Positions 13,031-24,079 of a stretch of DNA of 64,000 nucleotides are shown here, piece after piece. Numbering within the stretch: position 1 is the first letter of the stretch; the number at the start of each line of letters is the position of its first letter. Under the pieces are notes generated by a model. It was not told where the DNA came from and searched no databases. It saw nothing but the letters and a program-made list of their open reading frames with translations. The stretch is from Toxonevra muliebris (Eukaryota; Arthropoda; Insecta; Diptera; Pallopteridae). A program made the position numbers and the translations under genes. The stretch covers positions 94,109,235-94,173,234 of the forward strand of contig OY829326.1 of assembly GCA_963691655.1 (NCBI GenBank). The letters run 5' to 3'.

Positions 13031-15769
13031 AACTCTAACATTCCGTTGCAAGTACCGTTAGAAATTCATGTGGTTTGCATATCGTTTTTTGGTCAAAATT
13101 AATATCCAAAAAAAATTAGTACCAGCACTCCTATTATTTTGAACACATCTGTACATATATATATATAAATATATATAACATTTTTTAATATTAACTTTAT
13201 CTTCTAAGTTGATTTAACTATTTTCATAAAGAATCTGAAAATAACTTTAATATGAAATTGAATTTTGTATATTTTTTTGAGTGAAGCGAATATGAAAATT
13301 TATTTTTATTTTTTCTCCTACATTCGCATCAGCATGCGCTAAACTGACACATCCGTTACATCACTACTTTCTATATTTCCAAGTCCAGGAAACATAGTTC
13401 CATGTTATAATAGTTAAAATCAACTATTTTATTCGTTAAAATAGCAATAATTATTGCACCAAAACTATTAAAATTATGTAAATATTGTAATAAAAGTGCA
13501 TGGCTTAATGCTCATAAAAAGTGCTGCTAAAATATAAAATTACCTAATGAGATGCACTCAAGTTTGCTGAATAGCAAATAAATTTTATGACACAAGCAAT
13601 TTAGGTTACATATTACAAACAAAAATGTTTATTTATGTAATATATTAAAGTGGATCGATTTTGTATTTCTTATGAGGACTTTTTATGACATTCTTTGGCA
13701 TAATTTTATTTTGTTAATACCTCTACTGTCCTTTTCGAGATTTATCAAAAACTACTTGCCGTGGCATGCAAATTTTGAACGAATTTTGGTAAATTTGGAT
13801 AAAATACGAAAAAATATTTGAATTATTGTTTTTTAAATATAATGTCAATGTTTTACGTTTTACATTTCAGATATGAAATTGGGTTACAAAATTTCCCTGA
13901 ATGGCTATCTACTCAAATGGACGTGTACCTACATTTAGTACAAGTACGTGAACGCAATGTGACAAAACGCAAATGTTCATTTCAATAGTCGAGAAGACAT
14001 AAGTAGTCAGTCATGAATTTGCCTTTCTTTTTTTTACACACTCACGTTAAAATATCACACACAAAAATAGTGACAGAATATTTCTAATGATAAAATGCAA
14101 CATCGAATGTAAAAAGCAATCTAATATAAGTATGAAAGTGTACATACAAATGCATTTATAAAAGAAAAAAATTATACCTTTACAGCTATTTAAAGCCCCT
14201 CTAGTCAGCGCTCAGCTAAATTCATTCGGGTTAATTGGAATTTAAAGTAAAAAATACCAAAAAAAAAAATTAAACAAATTGTTTGTCATTTTGTCATATT
14301 TTTTTCTTTTTTTTTTGGCGCCAAATTGAGCTGTCGCATTTGAATTTTATGTGCTTGTAAATAAATTTTACATTTTTTTTTGTATTTTAATTTAATACTT
14401 TAAAAATACCTTGCTTCATGACAAAAAGCTGATGTCGCTTCGTCCCAATTTCACGCCTTAAAGGCAAAGGAAATAATAAAAAATGTTGTTCAGACAGAAA
14501 ATTAAACTTTTCATGTGAAAATGCTTAAAATATTTATACACTTAACAAAAATGTTTAAAAAGGCATAAAAATAAAAAAGAAATTTCCCATGATGTAATAA
14601 ACTTGAAAACTAGTCAATTAGTTATTGCTAGTCAGTGGCGGATACAGGAGAAGAGGGAAAGAGGAGGGGAGAAGGCGAACCTTAGTTTAGAGCCTTTTAT
14701 TGAAATTTGTAAGTCATAACATTATTTCATTGACATTTTCTAAAATGCACTAAGACATTTTGCTGCTTATAATTCTAGTTTAAAAGTAGGTATAACATTT
14801 TTCAATAAAATTATAAAATTAGTAAAGAGAAATTATTTGTGATTATATATTTGGTGTTGAACTAATCCTCAAAAAAGAACTCTTAAATGAAGGCTCAAAC
14901 TCATATTAACAATTTTTTTCGACTTCCATACTCATATAAAATAACATGCCTTCATTTGTTTCCCTAAAAAATAAATACCTGCAAGTAATTTGTTTCTACA
15001 ACGTTCCTGCTACTGATCATTGTTACATTTTTGCTCCTCAGTGTGAGTTCAAGTAACAAATATCAACGTTATAATGTAAAAAGGAGGTGGCATACATAAT
15101 TGCAATTTGTTGTCATATGTACTCGTACCTATGCATTATGACGTGACATTTAATTGGCCCCATTGTGCACACACAAACAATATTACAATAGAGCAATATA
15201 TTTAAAATTTGCCTCTAATTTTTAATTACTTCACGCTATTGTTATTTAAATGATCATAAATGTTTTGAAAATATAAATTTTAAAAAGAATTAAACGTGAC
15301 AAAATAAAACGACACAAGCAAATTGAATACAATTATGTAAATTTATACCCAATGCAATTAAACAAAAACAAAGCCGAACAATTATGCTTAAACAAAAATT
15401 GATTGCATTAATGGTGACATTATAATTTATGCGAATTCTAATCCAAATACTTTAGCTACGTATTTATTTGCTCATTTGCGCGTTAATCCACTACTGAGAA
15501 CATTCACACAAATATCAAATGTATCTCGTATACTCTTGCAGATACAGCACGTCTCATTAAACGCATTTATTTTAATTTGCTGCGTGCCACTCACTAATGC
15601 GGCAACCTAAAAATGCAGCCGGCATACGGCAACACTGCATAAATTCTTGCGCTTTTAAATAAACATAAAGTATTTCTAATTCTTTTTGTTTTAATTTTCA
15701 TTTCTTTTATTTATTTTAATGCATTTTGTATACTTACTTATTTCTTTTTGTTTTCGTTTTTCTTTATAG

Positions 15770-15966
15770 CATGCAAATTACGTGCGCCAAGCAGCCGAGG
15801 ATTATTTGGCCAGGCGACAGGCACGCAACAAATCGATGACACGCTCAATGACTTCCGGCTTAGCTGGTCCAATTCTAGCAATGGGCAATGTACACTATTT
15901 GCCAGCGGCCAAAAGCGGTACATTCTTTTCACGCGATAATGTCTCCAATTTTATTACATGGTGCAG
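15770..15966 (+). CDS. pigs: pigs (GAS2-like protein pickled eggs), internal exon: CH domain middle part
   Basis: Internal coding exon of a GAS2-family cytoskeletal linker. It begins in phase 0 after a pyrimidine-rich tract ending in TATAG and ends in phase 2 (codon AG|A) before a GTAAGC donor. The reading starts HANYVRQAAEDYLARRQ, continues through a Ser/Arg/Met-rich stretch, and ends with the CH-domain signature FFSRDNVSNFITWCR, which matches the FFARDN..NFLSWCR block of vertebrate GAS2. CH domains of this family bind F-actin. In Drosophila, pigs links actin and microtubules and is known as a direct target and negative regulator of Notch signalling. The insert between HANYVRQ and FFSRDN is longer than in vertebrate GAS2 and, from memory, typical of the fly protein. 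No in-frame start is needed because this is not the first coding exon. The preceding exon, with the CH-domain start, was not found in the window. Confidence 0.93.
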
Positions 15967-16179
15967 GTAAGCAAATGTAGCGAATAAGTTTAATAAAAGT
16001 TAAGTTCCACTTATAAATCTGAATGAACCAATGACCTACTCACAGCCAACAGGGGTTTTTTTTTTGGCTAACGTGGGGAGCTAGCCTAAAGTGACAGATA
16101 CGGCGACCTGAAATATATATTGAGCCAGTTCTCAATTTAAGACAAAGATGCTCCACTGACATCATTAGCCTGCATAAAT

Positions 16180-16345
16180 AGCTTTTGAGGCGAACCAGAG
16201 CTGGACATTTGCCGTCGTCTAGTCATCTTCTAAACATAGACGATACTCTGTCTCACTGCTCACTCCTATCTTATTTAGAATGTATCTGAGCACATAATGC
16301 CCCGACATGTAGCCCACCAGTAGCTTAAAGACCGATTTAACCAAT
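16180..16345 (-). pseudogene. LINE ORF2 C-terminal relic
   Basis: Reading the - strand from about 16335 gives FKLLVGYMSGHYVLRYILNK, then IGVSSETEYRLCLEDD and a stop. This is the same C-terminal LINE region as at 1-350 (LLVGxxxGxxxxxxxIxxxGV...C.xCxEDD) but from a different subfamily. The first cysteine pair is partly lost (YRLC). The limits of the element outside these ~55 codons were not found. Confidence 0.6.
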
Positions 16346-17603
16346 AGGGGTTAATGTATCTAAAAGGGGAATCCTCCTTAAAGCCTACTTCGAAAGACCC
16401 AACGAAATCAGTATGAAGGAACGCGGTGGAGCACTTACTTTATAAACAACTAGTCTCAGAAATAAATACTAAACTCCGTCTACTGGGTAACCCATTTTTC
16501 AACAGTAGAATTTGAACGAATTTCCTTTTGTGAAATTTGGCGAACTTCCCACATTTATAAATCAAACGAAAAATTCTATTTCGATTCCTCTCTAGCAAAT
16601 CATTATCCAGAATAAAATATCCGTCATACCGAGGTTTTGTATTGCAACTCTGTGTGTGCTGCCAAAACCATTGCTGCCACCTCTATTTTCTGGCCAAATT
16701 TTTGGTCACACTGTTAGAAGTTTTTGACAACCATTGTAAAAGTAAGAACGCGAAAACTTCGATTCGAGTTTGAATTGCAGTGAGAAAATACTATAATCTA
16801 ACCATAATTTTAAATTTATAAATAGATTATTTCATTGTTGTGTTTATTTTTTATAAGTTTTAAAATTACAAAAAAATAACTTGAACAGACTTGACACTAA
16901 TTCTTCGAGAATATTTGGTAGGCAAATCTTCGGCTATTTTCGGTTCTAAGACAGGTTTTAAGTGGTCCATCTTTTCTGAGACCACTGAAAACATTTTTTT
17001 TTTATCTGTTTACAATCACTCTCAATTTTTACGATTTTCACCTAAATTCGCCAAATTTTAATTTATCATTGGAAAAACTATTTATTCAAATATAATTTCT
17101 CATATTTTGAAATTTTTATTTCCTGGCTTTAGAAATTCAAGTTGGGTTATATTATGGGTCAACGGTGAAACTCTTTAAGCACTTTTTACAAAGAACAAGA
17201 ATAAACGAGTACCAATCCGAACTTAGTTTTGCTCTATCTCCGATGGTTTCCTTACAGTCTCGACTAAGTTAAAGATTTTTTTGTTTTTAATCAAATATCT
17301 ATTAAAAATGTAGAAAAATGTTCATAGAGTCCGTGATGACCAGAGAAAGCTTAGGTTCTGAAAAGTCCTTAGAGGTCTTGTCAGAGTTATTGAATCTGGG
17401 CTCGGTTTACCGCCATCTCTTCTAATTTCTTTAAAGTCTCGAAAAGGTTATGACTAGAATAAAATTTTCCTAATAAAACGCAGTATAAATTTTTTATGAA
17501 ATTAGATTATAAAACGAATTTTCTGTATTCTGATCTGTAATACATCACTGTAAATCGATTCACAAAGTTTTATTCAAATTCTTTTAAAAAATTTGGTTTT
17601 TAC

Positions 17604-17747
17604 AATAGTCGTATTCACGATCTGTGCAAATGGTCCTGCATCGTTTCAAATGCTATCACAACAACAAATGTTGGTATGTATTATATAATAAAAATTTGCA
17701 TTTGCAACAATACAAGGCTATTTGCACAGATCGTGAATACGACTATT
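17604..17747. mobile_element. 144-bp MITE with 28-bp perfect inverted termini
   Basis: The ends are exact inverted repeats over 28 bases. The left end is 17604-17631, beginning AATAGTCGTATTCACGATCT. The right end, 17720-17747, is its complement, ending GATCGTGAATACGACTATT. The 88-bp interior is AT-rich and has no coding potential. Perfect identity of the arms suggests a recent insertion or conversion. The superfamily is unclear, because no convincing duplication beyond one or two bases is seen next to the ends. Confidence 0.7.
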
Positions 17748-19534
17748 ATGTTCTTCTGGGATCCGCAGTATAGCTTCAGTTTAGAAAATTTTTATTGTAT
17801 TTTGTTTACATTTTTGATATAACGTTAAATTTTGAAGTTGGAAGGTTTGGAGCTCGTATGAACTGCCAAGTTCAAGTATAAATAATTTATATAGTTCAGG
17901 AAAACTACACTGTAAATATATGACAAAAACAAAGACAAATTCCCAGTAGTAAATCTTGTCTGCAAAATACAAAATTTCAAAATTCCATTTCTATTTTTAT
18001 TTATCTAATGATAAATATTTTAATTCTAAGAGTAGGTATATATTTTTTGCAAGCCAATTCCACTATGATTTTCTCTGCAGATCATTGCACTTTCATTAGA
18101 AATATTTTTGTATGCGCATCTAATTCCAATTAAATTTAGATAAACTAAATCTAAATTCAACACAACGTTAAAATCCGTGAAATTCACAACGCAACACAAA
18201 ATGAAAATGAAAAAATAAATGAATGAATGTGAGAATGTAAGTTGCTTTGATGTACGACAGTTTTTTTTATGTTTTTTGTGATTTTTTTTTTTTGCTTTGA
18301 GGAGTAAAATTTTGCAATGAGGCGTCAATTTAGAAACGAGCAACATAAACTGGCAATTCGAAGTCAGTCAGATATCCATCCATATCCATCAGATACTTGA
18401 GAAAAGTAGCTGCAACTATCTATTAGATTCATTTCATTGGAAAATTTCAATTTAACGCACATGCAAAATAGATTTTGTTTTTATTTTCCGCCCTCAAAAT
18501 AATTTGCACACGTTTTGTAACAGGAAACTGTTGCAATAAAACACAAAAAAAAAAGAACGCAACGCATCAAAAATAAAACAACTCAATTTGTAATTTGATT
18601 TAATTAATATGTTGCAAAAGTTTTTCTCTTAGCTGAATATTTTAATTAAGAAATTTTAACTGGGGTAAAATAAAGTGATTTAATTATTGAGGTGCATAAG
18701 TCTGACTTTTTTAAGGAGTAAAATTGGCTTAGTTTTCTCTCACTGTTACTGGAGATTAGATCTGTGCTTAAGAATTCACAAAGCAGAACATTTAGTTTAA
18801 GGCGACATTAACATTTATAGTCTCGGCTAAGACCTATCTGTTTGTGATGATACCTGCGTGAAATGTTTCCAATTATCTTGAACGAAAAATATGAAAATTT
18901 TAACTTTTTCGCTGAAAGTTGAGCTGTTCTAAATTTTAGCACAGCCTATATTTTTTATAAATGGAGTCTAGGATATTGTTTATTATCAAAATGATTCTTC
19001 AAATCTTGAGCTATAATCCAGAACTATATTAAACTTCTTAAGTGCTCATTAGAGACATCGATTCCGAAATAGTTTCAGGATTCGGGATTCAAATTTGAAT
19101 TCATTTCAATTGATAGTTTTTCAAATATAAAACAAAAACTGTTTTAACGTTCATTTAGTTAGAGTGGCCCAGTTTTGCAATCATAGTATGGAAATCCAAA
19201 CTCCAAGTCGTTTATGATATAACTTCTTAAAGCCGACTAATGTAATATATGGAAAAATTCTATATATTTATAGTGAAATTTTTACTTGCGTAATTGTAAA
19301 AATTTTATAAATTGAACGGGAAATTGTTTCTTACAATATTTACAGTAATAAGCTTGTCAGTTGATTTAAGCCTTCTATCAATCAATCATTCAACCAACTA
19401 CACAAACATTCGTGTTTTTCCAAAAGTTCTTATAAATTTCAAATGGGGATTAATACATGGAATGTCCAATGGTCTACTGAAGAACTTATTTTTGAAGTGA
19501 TACTTCTTTAGCGCGGGTAAATCGAAAATTTTGC

Positions 19535-20875
19535 AACGGAAGTCGTGTTGTTGTTGCACTCATACGAAACTAATAAGAAAGGACGTTATGCTGTTGTCAG
19601 TGGCGTGCCTAGCATTTACTGATGAGGCAAGCCCAGTGCATTTTTTTATCAAACCAAAAAGGCTAAAATTGGCAATAAGGATGGAATGCTCTAGATCCCG
19701 AATCAAGTATTAAAGAAGGAATATGGGAGCTCTGTTTGGACTTTACCAACGTTTTTAGACGTGCTAAAATATTGACATTAACAATACAAAATGAGCATAT
19801 AAATTCAGGAGGTGGACATAGAAAGGGCATTTTTGGACTTAAATTGATATAGGCTCCGCAAAGGTATCATTTAAAAAACAAATCGTTGAGCGATATACTA
19901 TTTTTTAAACTAAACGATAATTTCTCTTAATATAAACCTTATTAATAAAACTGCAAATTATCAAATATAAGAAAATGTCAACGGAATGAAAAAATCCAAA
20001 TTGCAAAGTAACTAAATTTATGGATGTAAATAAGTAAAACTATTATTTGAAAAACCTTGTTTTGCTTCATTTTTATTTGAACCTGAACCGGAACACACTG
20101 TTATTTTTTGCTTGAACCTGAACCTGAACACGAACCCAAATTTAACCGGTTCGAAATTCTGCTAAAAACTAATGGCGCAAAAAAATAGAAGTAAAAGAAA
20201 GTGGAGTAAATACTTTCCAAATGCCAAACAAAAACTGAAAGCCAGCTTTTAAGTTCTATTTAAAATCATACATAGTAGTAGAAAATTGGTATGCTGCTAC
20301 TTTTTATGAAACCGCTCATACCAAAAAAGCTATTGAACTTCTTATAAGAATAAGCGAGATAGCATGTTATGAAAACATACATTTTTAAATTTTAAAAGCC
20401 TCGTAAAAGACAACTTGATGAACTGTGATAGCATGAATGCTTGTGTGTATTTTAATTTTTTATTAGTACATATACGAGCTATTGAAAAACAGGGTAATAC
20501 AAATAAAAATTTTTAAAAGAAAATTATTCTTTCAGTTAAAACAAGTAAAACAAGTTTGTAAGTACATATTGTACAAATTTTCAGTTAAAAATTCTTAGGC
20601 AAGCCCGGCTTTTGGGCTTATATGGAGGTACCGCCACTGGCTGTTGTTAGTGTTTATCGAACGAAGTCATATGGGGATCGGCTGCATACAATCATGCAGA
20701 GAGTCGACTTCTTGCAGTTTTATCTCAAAAGCTGAATTTTCAGCTCTACGCTCTTTTGTTGCATTCTAACAAAACCAGTAAGAAACGAAGTTATGCGGTT
20801 GTTATTCGGCTGCATACAATCAAGCAGAGAAACGACTTCTCGCAGTTTTATCGCATGTGCTTTAGTGAGAGTGTC
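19535..20875. repeat. Tandem-duplicated ~130-bp repeat, one unit split by the hAT-like element
   Basis: With 19590-20639 removed, two related units lie head to tail. Both have TTGTTGCA, then AA-GAAACGA-GTTATGC-GTTGT, GGCTGCATACAATCA, GCAGAGA and CGACTTCT-GCAGTTTTATC. The second unit lies at about 20755-20855. On the - strand the unit reads openly for about 35 codons (AIKLREVVSLLDCMQP), but I do not recognise it. Confidence 0.5.
19598..20639. mobile_element. 1,042-bp non-autonomous hAT-like transposon with perfect 8-bp duplication
   Basis: The left terminus is CAGTGGCGTGCC and the right terminus is the complement of CAGTGGCGGTACC. Both ends share AGGCAAGCCC-like subterminal words (19625 and 20597). 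The flanking 8-mers are identical, GCTGTTGT at 19590-19597 and 20640-20647, which sets the borders exactly. The interior is AT-rich and contains a CCTGAAC/CGAAC word cluster near 20085-20150, but no transposase frame. An 8-bp duplication with CAG-type ends fits the hAT superfamily. Confidence 0.82.
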
Positions 20876-20879
20876 GATA

Positions 20880-21000
20880 TAGAAGTCTCGGCTTGATTGT
20901 GACACACTCAGACCAGAAAGGCCCATTGTAATACCACATGGTTGGACCTACAATTGAACGCCGGTTCCGAGCGGCGATGTGGCAAACTGTTATCACTTTC
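20880..21000 (-). mobile_element. SINE 3'-part fragment
   Basis: The - strand contains the SINE body words: ATAAGAAAGTG, the GAACCGGCGTTCAATTGTAG-like segment, TGTGGTATTACAATGGGCC, then CTGAGTGTGT. They are in the same order as in 9461-9780 and 12744-13030 but more diverged. The tRNA-like head is missing. Confidence 0.6.
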
Positions 21001-21189
21001 TTATAACTGATGAACTTACTACTGCACATATTATACGGGTAATTTGATCTCAAGTATAACCGATCGGGTTCAAAGTTGAGTCAGATTAGGTAGTAGTTAC
21101 CACACCAAATTTTTTAACGAGATCGGTCAAAAACTCACTGAGTTTGAAAGGATAGAGTTTTGACTAAATAGTCCCTGATTCGGATCCAT

Positions 21190-21243
21190 GTAAATCGGTT
21201 AGATTAGAGGTTTTGTCGAGAGACACACTTAGGCCTGAATGTA
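21190..21243 (-). mobile_element. SINE tail fragment
   Basis: The - strand reads ATTCAGGCCTAAGTGTGTCT, then CTCGACAAAACCTCTAATCT. This is the last ~50 bp of the same SINE, here with a TCTAATC-type tail resembling the LINE tail at 24083-24101. Confidence 0.55.
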
Positions 21244-21860
21244 GCTAATCATCTCTTGAATTAAAAAAATTTCGTTATTTGAAGTTATATATAAACAGGT
21301 TAATGAACAAATGTAGTCATCACAACAACAATGTATATAGAGACGGGCAAATCAGACGGCCGTTTCGGAATCCGCCACTATTCCTCATCAGTGATCTTAG
21401 TGATAGTTCTTAATCTTGCAATATCCTATATAAGCTACTAATATTTGAAATCATAACCCAGAATTACGGATTTGATTCCAAATATCTTCACTGAAAAGAT
21501 ATATTGAAAGAAACTACCACTACCTCTAACACGTTTTCGAAAGATTTTTATTCAATCTTTTGAAAAAAGAAAGAAAAAAACAAAAAACCCAAGATATAAC
21601 CGTTATTTCAAAATCAAAAATATTTTAAATTGAATATGATGTTCATTTCAATTAAATTTCGCAGGGCAAAGAAAATGATTTATCACAAAATACAATCTCA
21701 CAAACTTAGTCGTTTTTTGGGAGGTCGTACCATGTACGAATTGGAAGAAATTTTTATGAAAAAATGTTTCCTTGACTCACTCAAACAACGATGATTACAT
21801 AAACAAATTTTTTTTTTTTAATTTCAGTGAGTTTGTATAGTTACATATGAATCACGAAAA

Positions 21861-21944
21861 AACCCGGGATTTTGCCTTTTCAATCCCGGGATATTTTACC
21901 CTAAGTTTAGAGTAAGCCCCGGGATCCCGGGATTGGCATCCCTA
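21861..21944 (-). mobile_element. hAT-type transposon end
   Basis: Read on the - strand, the segment begins TAGGGATGCCAATCCCGGGA and repeats CCCGGGAT words through to about 21861 (AATCCCGGGTTTTTTCG). This terminal and subterminal pattern is typical of hAT elements widespread in insects. The other end was not found, so it may be a truncated copy. TAGGGATG together with CCCGGG repeats is the only evidence. Confidence 0.5.
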
Positions 21945-22513
21945 AAAGGTGTTTTATTTTTATTTTCCGCTGATCTTTTACTTTCGCTGCTCGTTTTTCA
22001 AAATTAAATCAGATAGGGTTGCTGAAAATTATAAAATTGAACTCAAAAATCACGTTTGTGTGAAAAATTTTAACCTTAAATGAAAATACGAAAACTGTCT
22101 GTCAACTATGTATAAGCTAATGAAATCTTAACTTTAACCCAGACTTAACCCCATACAAGAATTTTTCCTCATCTACCATACTACCAAATAATACTCCCTC
22201 TGAAGTCAAGCCCATGAAAACACATGACATAAAATCCAAATATTGAGTTTAATTAGGGAGTAGTTTTAATTACGACCTATTCAGAAGTATTGACCTGCTA
22301 TCTTTTTAAAAAACTGTTTCGGTCTTAACATTCTATCTGGTACTATCTTAAAATAAATATACTGATTTGCTTCACATAGTATTTTAAAAGACCCATATTT
22401 ATATGATCCTAAGATGTTTCGAAAAATTTTTATTTCGGTTTTTTATCCACATAGTAATTATCTTAATATTTTGTAACTATTTTCATTTTTTATCAATTCT
22501 AATTGATTTACAG

Positions 22514-22632
22514 AAAAAGCCTTAAAATAATCGAGTGCCTATTATTTGAAACTGACGACCTTATTATGAGAAAAAACGAGAAACATGTTATTCTATGCCT
22601 TTTGGAAGTGGCTCGTCGTGGAGCTAAATTCG
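22514..22632 (+). CDS. pigs: pigs, internal exon: CH domain C-terminal half
   Basis: This exon follows an acceptor ending in TTTACAG. Its first base completes the Arg codon left by the previous exon, so the frame runs WCR-KSLKIIECLLFETDDLI and then RKNEKHVILCLLEVARRGAKF. It ends one base into a Gly codon at a GTGAGT donor. The reading aligns with the C-terminal helices of the GAS2 CH domain: LFE...L, then xxxVxLCLLELxRxxxxxG in human GAS2. It is separated from the next exon by an ordinary 91-bp intron, while the intron before it is 6.5 kb and full of repeats. Frame and splice phase agree on both sides, which is strong evidence that the exon is real and intact. Confidence 0.94.
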
Positions 22633-22723
22633 GTGAGTTCATACATAGTACAACTATAACTTAATCGCAAAGTTCAGTAATCGGATTAAAACAGAATAAC
22701 ATCATTCAAATTCATATTATCAG
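22633..22723 (+). other. pigs: pigs intron (91 bp)
   Basis: A short intron of typical fly size between GTGAGT and TTATCAG. Nothing else is visible in it. Confidence 0.9.
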
Positions 22724-23004
22724 GTATGCTCGCGCCCATGTTGGTTCAAATGGAACGGCAAATCGATCGGGAAATTGCGGCGGACAACAAAGCTAACGGT
22801 ATCGGTTGTGGCACACAAACCGATAATATCGGATCGGGTGGTACACAAACAGATATCGGTGTTTGTACTGAAAATGTTAGCACCGAAACGGATATCTTCG
22901 ATACTGATTCAGAGAATGAAGATGAAAATGATGATGGTCCCATGTTAATGTATGGACCACAACCACAAATCATCACAAATGATTTGAAAAGTTTGGATGA
23001 GATG
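22724..23004 (+). CDS. pigs: pigs, internal exon: end of CH region and acidic linker
   Basis: The acceptor is TTATCAG. The first two bases complete the Gly codon, and the frame then reads MLAPMLVQMERQIDREIAAD, matching the GVEPPGLIKLEKEIE segment after the CH domain in vertebrate GAS2. Next comes a low-complexity linker with repeated GTQTD and TETD units and an acidic run (DTDSENEDENDDGP), then KSLDEM. The exon ends in phase 0 at a GTAAGT donor. The ATG at 22726 is internal and should not be taken as the gene start. The linker joins the actin-binding and microtubule-binding halves and is probably flexible. The opposite-strand open frame over this exon is a shadow of it. The intron that follows is 25.4 kb. 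Confidence 0.92.
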
Positions 23005-24079
23005 GTAAGTGAAATAAAATTGTAATTACACTCAAATTTTGTAAGACTCAATTCAAATTAGTTGACCAACTTCTCTTTCAATAAATTTTTTTATTATCTT
23101 CATTTCATCTTAAATTTTTTTTGTTTGATATTTATGTTGATGTTCAACCATTAAACATGATCACGCATCGGAAATATAAATCATTTGATTGTGTGTATGA
23201 TTGGTGAAGCAATCCTCTACTAGTCTTAGCAATTAACTACGCGTACGCTAAAGACTGCCGTAAAAGATAATTGCCACAGCAAAAATTAAACCTGTGATAA
23301 ATGCGCACCAGACTAAGCATAAATTTGGCATGCACGCGGGATTTTTCGCAATCTCCCTGAGAGATAGAAAACATATCAAACTATTTGCTAAAGTAATTGC
23401 TTTTGAGTTGAACGTATGTATTTCATATTAAACAATTATTTTCTTTTTACTTTCCCATTGGCCTATAGGCCATGTGAACTTTTAAATATTTTTTCGCAAT
23501 CAATAAAAGATTTTGAATTGCTAGTGTCACAGCGTTGAATATAGACTAAATAAACAGAGAATTTAATTCTTAAAAGCTTTATGGCACAAAGAATTGGAGC
23601 ATATATCTTACTATTTATGGAACAGGGCTTAAAATTTCACAGAATGAATATTGGAAAATTAGCGCAAGCTGCGGCCTCTTAAGCAATATTGGGCTCAAAA
23701 CACAAATTTACTTCGTTTATATTATATTTTCACAACGTTTTACCGGCCAGATTTAATCTGAAGAAGTTCTTATATCACGGTGAAAAAACATCGAACAATG
23801 TCCCAAGCATGTCACTGTTTTTGAAAATCTAAAATTTTAAATATTTTAACTTGTTTATTTAGAAAATTAGTTTCTGAAACCGATGTTTTTCATTAAACTG
23901 AAAACTTTTTAAATTTCAAAATCTAATGAGTAGAAATACATACATGGCTATTATAAAGTGACACAAATCATAAACTCTGTAGCAAACTTTGCCATTAACC
24001 ATTACTTCTATTTTCAAAACTACCGGTCTCACATAAAAGATTCAAGCGGAACTGAAGGCGCTCAATGATCGCTTTTTTA

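Larger units (their letters stand above)
11127..13151 (-). mobile_element. Tc1-family transposon, inactivated by two insertions
   Basis: Terminal inverted repeats contain GTGTTCAAAATAATAG (left end at 11130) and its complement ending near 13147. TA dinucleotides sit directly outside at 11125-11126 and 13152-13153. The - strand carries a Tc1 transposase relic. Its N-terminal helix-turn-helix part, with GRAKHCTKEKCEIIKNLQKQ then GKTYREIEEIL, lies around 12530-12440. Its C-terminal part (WKSIQRAWELIP...DSMPRRC) lies at 11561-11376. Removing the SINE and the second hAT-like element leaves about 1.3 kb, the normal Tc1 size. The middle catalytic region is too decayed to read with confidence. Confidence 0.8.
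10918..13366. mobile_element. hAT-like non-autonomous element interrupted by a Tc1 element
   Basis: The outer ends are inverted repeats, TAGTGATGTATCCG at 10918 and the complement of TAGTGATGTAACGG ending at 13366. Both lead into CATTCGCATTCGC-like subterminal repeats. Flanking 8-mers are CTTCCTAT (10910-10917) and CTTTCTAT (13367-13374), an 8-bp duplication with one mismatch, as expected for hAT-like transposition. Without the nested Tc1 insertion the element is only about 0.4 kb and has no transposase, so it is MITE-like. It is the oldest layer of the nest. Confidence 0.75.
1..15769. other. Upstream part of pigs: 5' intron or flanking DNA
   Basis: Because the exon at 15770 is internal, this stretch is probably intron, but the upstream exon was not found, so part could be intergenic. 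Recognised contents are listed separately: LINE ends at 1-350 and 2258-2690, a degenerate repeat field at 1555-2100, an RTE-like relic at 9060-9420, a SINE at 9461-9780 and a nested transposon cluster at 10918-13366. In 540-1550, 2700-3050, 3670-9050, 9790-10910 and 13370-15769 I see only AT-rich sequence with homopolymer runs and short A/T repeats, and no gene or convincing element. 13871-13943 is a possible cryptic exon, described under findings. Confidence 0.6.
15967..22513 (+). other. pigs: pigs intron (6.5 kb) inside the CH domain
   Basis: GTAAGC donor and TTTACAG acceptor. The intron holds a LINE C-terminal relic (16180-16345), a 144-bp MITE (17604-17747), a hAT-like element (19598-20639) in a tandemly duplicated repeat, SINE pieces and a hAT end (21861-21944). 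In 16350-17600, 17750-19530 and 21950-22513 I see only AT-rich sequence without recognisable features. Confidence 0.85.

Noticed and set aside
22726..22728. ATG as the start of a separate small gene
   Set aside because: The acceptor two bases upstream and the continuous CH-domain reading from the previous exon show it is an internal Met.
22746..23051. 101-codon - strand frame
   Set aside because: It is antisense to the pigs exon 22724-23004 and open only because of that exon's codon composition.
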